From: a virus
Length of the DNA stretch: 29,119 nucleotides
Virus record (IMG/VR): IMGVR_UViG_3300032050_000606
Coordinates: 1-29,119 of that record
Strand: one strand, 5' to 3'
Made by a program: the position numbers and the translations under genes. How positions within the stretch are numbered: position 1 is the stretch's first letter; every line of letters starts with the position of its first letter. The notes under the pieces are model-generated. The model was not told the origin of the DNA, ran no database searches, and worked only from the letters and a program-made list of their open reading frames with translations. Of the stretch, positions 22,369 to 29,119 are shown piece by piece.

Positions 22369-23228
22369 CACGCCTCTTTTCTTTTGTTCTTTTCGATCGC
22401 TGTGATCATGGCACTAGCATACCACCGCTCCTGCGAAGAAAGAGAGTCCAACAAACTGTGATCTTTTACAGAGTTCAGGATCGCTATTGCCGAGTCTTTG
22501 ACTTCATCCCACGTATCACCGTAGATAGGCGGCACTGCTTCAACCTTGTCGGTTTTCTTAAGGTTGTTCGCGGCCGCGTAGTTTGACTCGTAAATGTGCA
22601 AAGACCCAACATGATGAGCGTATGCGCCAGGCTCAACGCCAAGCACGCTACACATCGCGAGTTGAACCCTCGTAAACTGGAAGAAGTCATACGCTGCTCC
22701 TAGCCACACGTCGTTCGATCGCATGTACACGCTCATGTTTAGTTTGTTGTCTCTGATTCTAAACTGATGGAGGACAGTGCACGGGTAGTCTCTCTTACCT
22801 TCTTGGTTGTCGTACTCTGGGTTCCAGATGGTGACAACAGCCTGCCGTGTGTCGCGATCGTTCTTCAGTTTCTCGATCGCGTAGTCGTACTGGCCATTGG
22901 TTCTGCGACCGTACGCGCCGTGGAATATCCCATTGTCCTCGGCATAGTTCTTAAACTGCGGGCCGACGGCAATGACTGTCTCTGGCGTGCTTACACCGCC
23001 AAGAAGTTGGCAAGCCTCAACGGCACCGATGCCGGGGACAGTGCCACGGCCGACGCCGATCGGCAGAGCGGCGAAGATATCATCGATGTAGATAACTGCG
23101 TCTTCTATTTCAAGCGTATTGAATCCTCGCGGCGCGGCAGGCTTCCCGTGGCGCAGCACGTGATTGACAAGATCAACGTAGCCGTTGACGCCATCTTCGA
23201 TATGAATAAGCTTTACGGAAGTATCCAA
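22368..23228 (-). CDS. Thymidylate-synthase homologue, probable dCMP (hydroxy)methylase
   Basis: 286 residues, ThyA fold. Catalytic C150 (DYPCTVLHQF), phosphate-binding R125 and R128 (NDRDTRQAVVTIWNP), and H211-x-Y213 (SLHIYESN) for the sugar. At the base-recognition position, corresponding to E. coli TS Asn177 (in LPFNIASY), the sequence here is RSNDVWLGAAYDFFQF: the residue is Asp181. This Asn-to-Asp change is the hallmark of dCMP-using relatives such as T4 dCMP hydroxymethylase. It therefore probably makes 5-hydroxymethyl- or 5-methyl-dCMP rather than dTMP. It starts at TTG with GAAAGG eight bases upstream and overlaps the kinase gene by 16 bases. Confidence 0.8.
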   Translation of the reverse strand: MDTSVKLIHIEDGVNGYVDLVNHVLRHGKPAAPRGFNTLEIEDAVIYIDDIFAALPIGVGRGTVPGIGAVEACQLLGGVSTPETVIAVGPQFKNYAEDNGIFHGAYGRRTNGQYDYAIEKLKNDRDTRQAVVTIWNPEYDNQEGKRDYPCTVLHQFRIRDNKLNMSVYMRSNDVWLGAAYDFFQFTRVQLAMCSVLGVEPGAYAHHVGSLHIYESNYAAANNLKKTDKVEAVPPIYGDTWDEVKDSAIAILNSVKDHSLLDSLSSQERWYASAMITAIEKNKRKEA

Positions 23229-24214
23229 TGTGTGTACCTTTCATCTCTGTTATAGGCGAAGCTCATGATCGCCTGGCCGTACTCAAAACGATCATCGTGA
23301 TGGAATCTTCTGACGTATTGCGGGTGTGGAAGAACTACGTATCGCTCTTCTTCTAGGCCGCACTGGCGAACTTTCTTTTCAGCTAATCTGCCAAGAACAA
23401 CTATCCTCGGCCCACCGAGCACATCAAGCAGATCATGCAACGAGTTTTCGTCAAAGTCATCTGAGTTGATGATTCCGCATGAGCGCCAGCCAAGCTCCGG
23501 CAAAGAAGACAGCAGATAGTCTCCAGAGTTGCCGTTGACAGGCATGAATGGGAGAATAGTCTCGGTAGGGTCTTTTCTCTTGTCGCCGATTAGAAGAACG
23601 TTCGGGTGTCTAGGGCCGATGTACATCGGAAACTTAGAAAGCGGTTTCGCTGCCATAGACTTCTTCGTGGCAGCGTCGATTATCACGTCGGCGGCGTATT
23701 TAACATATTTTTCGCCTTGAGGTACGGTAACCTTCAGCTCTACGTTGTACGCTTTGTTGTAGCCAAACTCATATCTATCAAGAATACCGGCAAGCTCGTG
23801 CGCATCTACAAAATCGTCGCCGCGGCTATTGATCCGTTCAGTGATGACCTCGAGAGGCTGATACACCCAGCACTGCGTCACTCCACGAGACTCGAGAAAC
23901 AGCTCCACCCAACGCCAGCCGGCAACGCCAAGAAGACCGTACTCGTCCTTGCACGTCTCGGGTCGCTTCGTGGGTGCGTACGTTACCTCGCCCCAGTGCC
24001 ATCTGTCAGACACGGCAATCTCGTCTGTCCAGTCAATGTTCTCGATATCAACGGCATACTCGTGCAGCACCCAGCGACGCGTAAGTTCTTCAGGCTTGCC
24101 TTTGTGAAACTCCCGCACCTCAGTACGTGGGTTTGCTAACCGTAGCTGTTGCTTAATCTCGGCAGCAAGAGTACTTTTACCAGAAGCGTCTGCGCCTTCC
24201 AAAACTATAAACAT
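23213..24214 (-). CDS. Nucleotide kinase fused to UDG-like domain
   Basis: 333 residues in two domains. Residues 1-185: P-loop dNMP kinase of thymidylate-kinase type, Walker A GADASGKST (7-15), D70-R71 (SDRW), LID RINSRGDDF (127-135). Residues 195-320: a domain with HPNVLLIGDKRKDP, LPFMPVNGNSGDYLLSSL, IVVLGRLAEKK and PHPQYVRRF. The G-D/E...P-F-x-x-x-G-x-S-G start and terminal H-P-x-Y motif recall the uracil-DNA glycosylase superfamily. The kinase would phosphorylate the monophosphate made by the adjacent TS-like enzyme. The second domain may bind or inspect bases; this is inference. AAAGGA precedes the ATG. Confidence 0.75.
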   Translation of the reverse strand: MFIVLEGADASGKSTLAAEIKQQLRLANPRTEVREFHKGKPEELTRRWVLHEYAVDIENIDWTDEIAVSDRWHWGEVTYAPTKRPETCKDEYGLLGVAGWRWVELFLESRGVTQCWVYQPLEVITERINSRGDDFVDAHELAGILDRYEFGYNKAYNVELKVTVPQGEKYVKYAADVIIDAATKKSMAAKPLSKFPMYIGPRHPNVLLIGDKRKDPTETILPFMPVNGNSGDYLLSSLPELGWRSCGIINSDDFDENSLHDLLDVLGGPRIVVLGRLAEKKVRQCGLEEERYVVLPHPQYVRRFHHDDRFEYGQAIMSFAYNRDERYTHWILP

Positions 24215-24237
24215 TCGTCAATCCGTCCTTTGGCGGT

Positions 24238-24258
24238 CTAATATATAACGTCTATTAG
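24238..24258 (-). promoter_or_regulatory. Palindrome overlapping a -10 element before the kinase gene
   Basis: CTAATA (24238-24243) and TATTAG (24253-24258) are perfect inverted arms around nine bases. On the minus strand, a TATATT -10-like hexamer (24240-24245) lies inside, about 26 bases before the kinase ATG at 24214. This is the likely promoter/operator region for the long kinase-TS-deaminase-polymerase-resolvase operon. No clear -35 was found. Confidence 0.45.
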
Positions 24259-24274
24259 CAGAAAAGATGACCGA

Positions 24275-24751
24275 TCAGGGGATGACCTCGATACGGTAAA
24301 CTGTCTCGATGCCTTTGTCGATTCTTGACGCTTCCTCGAGCAGTCTCTGGGCGACGTGCGTAAGATACCTTGCTCCGCTTTCATCGTACTTATAGAGCGC
24401 CTCAAGAACCGCGTTTGGGTCCTCGCTTACCTGCGCCCAGTTGCGGTCTTTCTCGGGAAAGATAACCGCGGCTGAAAGCGAGGCATTGCAGATCTCGCAC
24501 GGGACGAGCTCTCGTGGCGCGGTAACCGACTGTGTTGGCACCTCGCTAAGGCCGTACCGTTTGACAAGGTGGCATGTTGCAGCGTGGTAGACAACTGAGA
24601 CACCGACTCGAGACAAAACATACGAGCCGCTCTCAGTTTTGTACAGTTCAAACTCGATCCAGCGCAGCGAGTCTCTGCGCCACGACGACGACTTACCAAG
24701 AAGCTTGCCGTTGAACTGAAGGATTCTATCCCCGTCTTTTACCTGTATCAT
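24275..24751 (-). CDS. Conserved hypothetical protein with zinc site
   Basis: 158 residues. The N-terminal strand-rich part (MIQVKDGDRILQFNGKLLGK, WIEFELYKTESGSYVLSRVG) is followed by H56-x3-C60 and C85-x2-C88, a zinc-binding arrangement. Then NWAQVSEDPNAVLEALYKYD and YLTHVAQRLLEEA. The overall pattern is familiar from actinobacterial and actinophage hypothetical proteins, but I know no function. It lies alone between two gaps, with TATGAT/TATTAT -10-like hexamers upstream (24784-24792), so it may have its own promoter. Confidence 0.6.
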   Translation of the reverse strand: MIQVKDGDRILQFNGKLLGKSSSWRRDSLRWIEFELYKTESGSYVLSRVGVSVVYHAATCHLVKRYGLSEVPTQSVTAPRELVPCEICNASLSAAVIFPEKDRNWAQVSEDPNAVLEALYKYDESGARYLTHVAQRLLEEASRIDKGIETVYRIEVIP

Positions 24752-24829
24752 GCGAATACCATCTTTCGTAGCGAACTAGTTGAATCATAATATGTAAACC
24801 GTCTGCACGTGTTCATAGCAAGACTGTTT

Positions 24830-25990
24830 TTACATCGGGTACGAGTCCGGTAGATCGTCGTAGGCTACGTGCAGTTGCTCGCCTTCAAATCTTTTGTAGA
24901 ACAGTCTGTAGACATCCATGAGCCAGTACCTAAACGATTCAGGGCACTCCGGTGACACAGCTGCTTTGACAAGTGCAGTTGAGTCGCCCATAACGTACTT
25001 AGCGACCGGCTGCGGCGGCACGATGTTTAGTAGATCGTTTCTAACGTTCAACGGCATCTGAAGAGCGCGCAAAACGCTATGGCACGTTACTGCCATCGGC
25101 TCACTGTTCCCAAGCTCCGTATGCGACCACGCCCACTCAATGATCATTCTGAACAGTTCATGCGCCGTGTGTGCCATGCACTGCGGATGTGTCTGCCATA
25201 TCCTCTGAGTACCGACAACGTCTACATACGTTTCATCTAGCTCACTGTACGTAATGAACGCGATCGGTGCCATGTCAACCGCCATGTCATGGCGTTTGAT
25301 CGTCGGGAACGCGCCGCGCCCTTGCTCTTGCGCATCAATCGCGCCCTTGAACGATGTGATTTCTACGTCAAATTTTACGGTGCCGTGAGTGACCTGCTCA
25401 AGGCTTTTGATCGTATAGTCGTTAGCTGAGCACGCGTTCTCATAAGTCTTTGACGCCACTTTTGGTACCGATTTCCATAGTTGAAAACCAGTAAACTTTC
25501 TTTCTGGTTGATTCACTATCTCGATGTCCCAGTTCAATCGAGCCTGGTTCCATACACATGAGAAGTTGTTAGACAGCCGCGGGCGCTTGATCGGCGGCTC
25601 CCAATGCCCGTCAACTGAGTTCCACACCCAGTTCTCAAATGGACATGCCTCGGGGTTCTTGTGATCTGTAAGATCGTTGAACGGTGGCGGAGACGAAATA
25701 TGAAACACGTCTGGATTTAAGTCACTTACCGTAGATCTATAGTCGGAGTTAGTGTTGACGTAGTCTCTTAGCTCATCGATAGAGTGGATTCTTATGTTAA
25801 AGATATCCATCATCTCAGGCGCGATTCTTGAGAAATCAAACGTATCTTCTACCTTAGAAATTGACGTCTGACCGTCGTAAGCATCAAGAAGAAAGAACGT
25901 CTTATCGGGCGACGGAAAGTCACCTTGAAGAGTTTCGTAGATGTTCAGATCTTCGCTAAACTGAAAAAATGTTACGTACTTCATCGTCAC
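24830..25990 (-). CDS. Tail-module protein with W-rich motif
   Basis: 386 residues. The start used (GTG at 25990) overlaps the upstream TGA (GTGA); an ATG two codons later is possible. Residues 1-100 form a mixed alpha/beta domain. Residues 116-135 hold CPFENWVWNSVDGHWEPPIK, then SCVWNQARLNWDI. These W-x-W-N-x-x-x-x-x-W-x-x-P motifs are those of short phage tail-associated proteins and echo the remnant at 6900-7064. The C-terminal half is helical (AHTAHELFRMIIEWAWSHT). It follows two fibre-type genes, so a virion or tail-assembly role is likely, but no family is certain. Confidence 0.65.
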   Translation of the reverse strand: MTMKYVTFFQFSEDLNIYETLQGDFPSPDKTFFLLDAYDGQTSISKVEDTFDFSRIAPEMMDIFNIRIHSIDELRDYVNTNSDYRSTVSDLNPDVFHISSPPPFNDLTDHKNPEACPFENWVWNSVDGHWEPPIKRPRLSNNFSCVWNQARLNWDIEIVNQPERKFTGFQLWKSVPKVASKTYENACSANDYTIKSLEQVTHGTVKFDVEITSFKGAIDAQEQGRGAFPTIKRHDMAVDMAPIAFITYSELDETYVDVVGTQRIWQTHPQCMAHTAHELFRMIIEWAWSHTELGNSEPMAVTCHSVLRALQMPLNVRNDLLNIVPPQPVAKYVMGDSTALVKAAVSPECPESFRYWLMDVYRLFYKRFEGEQLHVAYDDLPDSYPM

Positions 25991-28182
25991 CCAGTCAATG
26001 TCTCGTAGCTGTATCTTAACTGTATTTCCTTGATCGTCGAGTAGTATAGACCGTCGCCAGCATAGTAGCCAGGGAACACGTTGGCTTTAATATAGAAGTA
26101 GTAGTCAGCGTACGTCGGTGTAAGACTAAAACCTGACAGATAGATCCATCCGTTAGCGATAGTTCCAAATCCGCCAGAGTCAAACTTAAGATCTCCGGCG
26201 CCGGTGCCGTTCATGTAGACCTGGATTCTGCTAGCGGCGACTCCACCGATCTGTATGGCGACACCCTCAAGCGTGGCGTCACGGTAGCCGGCCGGAAGTA
26301 TTGGTCTGAAAAGAATACTCACAAAATCGTCGTCACTCGACGTTTTAGCAACCTTTGTTGATGTTGTGACAGTGTACGACACACTGCCGAACGCCGCAGA
26401 AGTCGGAACGTCGTACGGGTAGTCAGCGTCTGTTCTAGTGACACTTGTTTCTGTTGAAGATGTTCTAGCACTTGTACCGCCAAAAACGGTTACGTCTATC
26501 CCTCTCGACGTGTCGACGCGCAAGGATCCCCCGCTCGCGCTTGATGGGCTAGATATAGCGCTGTTGTACGGGGTCGCAAACACCGTATCTCCCGCAGCAG
26601 ATGACACGAGATACGTCTGGTTATACGTTGAGCTCGAGCTGCCAACAACTCTTACAAAGTCGCCATTTACAAGATCTATTCTGCTAGAACTGTTCAGCAC
26701 TATCCTTACGTTTCCGCCTTTTTGAAGAGTAAGCGTGTTAATTCCGTACGACAGCGACGCGACCACTGTACTGACGTTTGGATACGCTGGGTCAAAGTCA
26801 AAGGCTTCAGTGACGAAGTAGGCGTTTTGCCCAAATGTAGCAGCTCTTTGGAAGAACGCTAGACTTCGCACGCGACTTTCAGTGCCAGACACAGTTTTGT
26901 ACGGGTACGCTTCCCATTGAGTGCCGGAGTTATTGTCAGACGAAAGATAGTCTTCTGCGGCGCCGTTCTCACTGGAGTTAGCGAATATTACCGTCGAAAA
27001 GTACGAGCTTTCACTTGCAGCCGCGTAGCCAGAAAACGAAGGTATGTATGTTCTAACCCACAGCTTCGGTCTTACTGTCGCAGAGTAAGAACTATACGGG
27101 CCGTACACTCCCAGAGTCGAGTAGTAGACTCTTGCACGAAAACGGTACTCATCAGTTTGATTAGCCGAGAACGCGTACGAAACAAAGCGTGTTGTCGCGT
27201 CATTTGTAAGCAGATTGCCTGAGTCGTTGAACGTGGTCACTGTCCATGCACCGCTTGAACCTGCTGTTCTTGAGCTGCGCTCCCACTGCATATACGCCGT
27301 GCCGTTATTGTACGCGTTCCCTGTCGACACCATCGTAAGCACCGTGTCACTGGTGAACCCGTCAACTTTAGTGGGTGTTGCCGGTGTGTGCAACGGGTGT
27401 GTCGACACGACGTTCGACGGGTCACTGCCACTGCTATAGCCAGACACTGGCGACCCGTAATAGGTTCTTGCCGTGCAGTAGTATGCGGTGTTATAGCTCA
27501 GCCCGGTAAATGTCACGGTCCTAGACGTTGTGGTGTCATTCGACGGTAGATTAGAACTATTTTCCGTGGCTTGAAGAGTGCCGCCAGGGTAGTCGTACAG
27601 TCTGAATTGAATGTACGCGGTTGCTCCGTTGATCGAGTAGTTTGCGTTTGACGATGATGAAAACGAAAGACTTGTTGAGGTGATTGTACCGGTGTTTACC
27701 GGAGTTGTTGGCACCGTCTTAACGTAGTCAAGAGTAGAGTCCGTATGCAGAACAAGCATCGACGGCCCTGTAAAGAGCACGTTGTCACTCGAGTCAAGGT
27801 ACTCTATGTACGAATCAAAGTCATATGAAGTACCGCGTGTCAACCCCGTGAAGTTCAATTGCGCCGATGTATTTGACGACACCATATTTGTCGTGAACAC
27901 GCTTGTCGTCTGTGCTGTCGTAAGAAACTGGCCGCTGATCCAGACAACCGCGCGACGTCTGTCAGTGCCGGTGTGATTGACACCGATCTTTATAGACGTA
28001 AATGTCTTATCAACCGTGTCAAGATCCGAGTACGTTTCGTTGGCGTTTCTAAAATAGAATGCCACCCACGACGAGCCGTTCCAAATCTCGCCCTTGTTGA
28101 TATTGACCCACGCCGAACCGTTCCAGATCTCCGGGTCTGTCATCGAAGCCCATGATGAACCGTTCCAAACTTCAAGCGCCAT
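25987..28182 (-). CDS. Tail tip/fibre protein with fibronectin-III-like domains
   Basis: 731 residues. It begins with three tandem W-N-G-S-x-W motifs (VWNGSSW, IWNGSAW, IWNGSSW within the first 42 residues), then a series of beta-rich domains resembling fibronectin type III (about 45-150, 155-265, 270-385). These show the characteristic TGLSYNTAYYCTARTYYGS and ATPTKVDGFTSDTVLTM stretches. The remainder (385-731) is Ser/Thr-rich and beta-predicted, with a possible jelly-roll near the end. Probably an adhesin or a spacer on the tail tip. Twelve bases separate it from the preceding gene. Confidence 0.8.
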   Translation of the reverse strand: MALEVWNGSSWASMTDPEIWNGSAWVNINKGEIWNGSSWVAFYFRNANETYSDLDTVDKTFTSIKIGVNHTGTDRRRAVVWISGQFLTTAQTTSVFTTNMVSSNTSAQLNFTGLTRGTSYDFDSYIEYLDSSDNVLFTGPSMLVLHTDSTLDYVKTVPTTPVNTGTITSTSLSFSSSSNANYSINGATAYIQFRLYDYPGGTLQATENSSNLPSNDTTTSRTVTFTGLSYNTAYYCTARTYYGSPVSGYSSGSDPSNVVSTHPLHTPATPTKVDGFTSDTVLTMVSTGNAYNNGTAYMQWERSSRTAGSSGAWTVTTFNDSGNLLTNDATTRFVSYAFSANQTDEYRFRARVYYSTLGVYGPYSSYSATVRPKLWVRTYIPSFSGYAAASESSYFSTVIFANSSENGAAEDYLSSDNNSGTQWEAYPYKTVSGTESRVRSLAFFQRAATFGQNAYFVTEAFDFDPAYPNVSTVVASLSYGINTLTLQKGGNVRIVLNSSSRIDLVNGDFVRVVGSSSSTYNQTYLVSSAAGDTVFATPYNSAISSPSSASGGSLRVDTSRGIDVTVFGGTSARTSSTETSVTRTDADYPYDVPTSAAFGSVSYTVTTSTKVAKTSSDDDFVSILFRPILPAGYRDATLEGVAIQIGGVAASRIQVYMNGTGAGDLKFDSGGFGTIANGWIYLSGFSLTPTYADYYFYIKANVFPGYYAGDGLYYSTIKEIQLRYSYETLTG

Positions 28183-28194
28183 GACTAATTCTCA

Positions 28195-29119
28195 CTAGCT
28201 AAAGTGAATGTCGCCTGTAGTTGGGGCGGTTGGCTTAGTCGCGCCGTACGAGATGTTTCTTAGAAAACCGCTAGTGCCGCCGCTAATAGAAATAGTCGTA
28301 GTGCCTGTAGCACCAGCAGTGCGTGACGGGGCGCCGTATCCGCCAAACAATGGAGAAAGCACTCCGATCGTAAACCAAGCACTTCCGTTGGTGTTTAAGT
28401 ACGCATTACCGAGCTCATCAACACCGCCTGAAGACAACGATGATGCCCCAATCGTCCATCCGCCGACACTGCCAGACGTAGACGTCATAGCGCCGGCGGG
28501 CGTCACTCTAAACGGCGCGCTACCAAACGTCGAGTTGCCGAGATAGATACCGTTAGTGTCGGCCTTGAAGATCGTAGTACCGGAGCCGATAGTGATAGTG
28601 CCACCGATGATCGTGTTGCCGGAGAGTGTTCTACCAGTAAGAGTGCCAGTCGTAATGTTGCCGGCATCAAGATTCGATACTGTGATCACGCTAGCGTCGA
28701 TCGTACCTGCAGTGATCTTGTTCGCGCTGATACTGTCAAGCGCGTTGTCGCCTAACGTAAACCCGACCCAGCCAGGGCTGACAGGGTCCTCCTGATAGCG
28801 ATAGAACTTATTATCGTTGTCTGTGTCAAACCAGATGTCACCAGACTTATAGTTACCGCCGGTCGGTTCGCTAGGTTGACGGTAGATAACATTCTTACCG
28901 TTCGCGCTTGCCTGGATAAACGCAACGTTCTCGTTTAGCTCAGCGCTAAGAGTCAACGCTGTAATAGCACCAGGCGCAATGTTCTCAGACGTGACAACGC
29001 GAGCGCCGATACGTGTCGGTGTCCCACGACGGACGATTGACGAAACCTTTGTTTCTGTTTCAAGAAACCTTTGACCAAAGGTGCGTCTACTTCTTCTAAG
29101 ATTACTCGCCAACTTTGTC
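28195..29119 (-). CDS. Minor tail/fibre protein, 5' end at or beyond edge
   Basis: At least 305 residues. The first initiation codon inside the window is a TTG at 29112, but the frame is open to the edge; the two upstream codons read Thr-Lys, preceded by a codon ending in G, so a start of Met-Thr-Lys just outside is plausible. N-terminal basic segment (LRRSRRTFGQRFLETETKVS), then the YKSGDIWFDTDNDNKFYRYQ module, an alanine/isoleucine-rich hinge of repeated N-I-T-T-G-T-L-T-like steps (a short beta-helix or triple-stranded shaft), and a final KPTAPTTGDIHFS. This is the architecture of a fibre or baseplate hub extension. Confidence 0.75.
   Translation of the reverse strand, partial: TKLASNLRRSRRTFGQRFLETETKVSSIVRRGTPTRIGARVVTSENIAPGAITALTLSAELNENVAFIQASANGKNVIYRQPSEPTGGNYKSGDIWFDTDNDNKFYRYQEDPVSPGWVGFTLGDNALDSISANKITAGTIDASVITVSNLDAGNITTGTLTGRTLSGNTIIGGTITIGSGTTIFKADTNGIYLGNSTFGSAPFRVTPAGAMTSTSGSVGGWTIGASSLSSGGVDELGNAYLNTNGSAWFTIGVLSPLFGGYGAPSRTAGATGTTTISISGGTSGFLRNISYGATKPTAPTTGDIHFS

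Overview
The window reads as part of a double-stranded DNA tailed phage genome. The host is probably an actinobacterium: there is a WhiB-family regulator, which is essentially confined to Actinobacteria and their phages, plus a pyrimidine-dimer-glycosylase-like protein of a type common in actinobacteria. No integrase, excisionase, repressor or partition gene is visible, so nothing points to lysogeny. No tRNA gene was recognised. Coding density is very high: most neighbouring genes overlap by 1 to 26 bases, and no gap exceeds about 90 bases.

Layout. (1) Bases 1-8001, plus strand: tail-fibre and adhesin genes. They encode a collagen-like fibre (5' end outside the window), two fibres sharing an N-terminal anchor module, a short protein with an Mtd-like N-terminus, and a 14-repeat delta-60 propeller protein. 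Very small acidic or coiled-coil ORFs are interleaved. A family-2 glycosyltransferase follows, preceded by a damaged hybrid small gene. (2) Bases 7998-14800, minus strand: WhiB with an extra zinc ribbon, a Pyr_excise-like protein, a divergent cytosine-C5 methyltransferase, several small conserved phage proteins, an all-alpha dUTPase/dCTPase-like enzyme, and two tandem paralogous GT-B-like glycosyltransferases. (3) Bases 14882-22180, minus strand: a replication and recombination block with a DUF669-like ssDNA-binding protein, a Sak4-like RecA-fold ATPase, a RecB/Cas4-like Fe-S nuclease, an SNF2 helicase, a RuvC-like resolvase, a deaminase, a T7-type DNA polymerase A and a dCMP deaminase. (4) Bases 22180-24751: a thymidylate-synthase homologue carrying the Asn-to-Asp change typical of dCMP-specific enzymes, a nucleotide kinase fused to a uracil-DNA-glycosylase-like domain, and a zinc-site protein of unknown function. 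(5) Bases 24830-29119, minus strand: further tail-tip or fibre-type proteins, including a fibronectin-III-like protein, running off the right edge.

The most interesting reading is a possible T4-like cytosine hypermodification pathway. Candidates exist for every step: an all-alpha pyrophosphatase to remove dCTP and dUTP, a dCMP (hydroxy)methylase, a dNMP kinase, a dCMP deaminase balancing pools, a polymerase, and two paralogous GT-B enzymes that could glycosylate the modified base. A cytosine methyltransferase lies nearby. The Asp substitution, the kinase motifs and the glycosyltransferase paralogy can be seen in the sequence. The assembled pathway and its chemistry are inference.

All family assignments were made by eye from motifs, without database searches.
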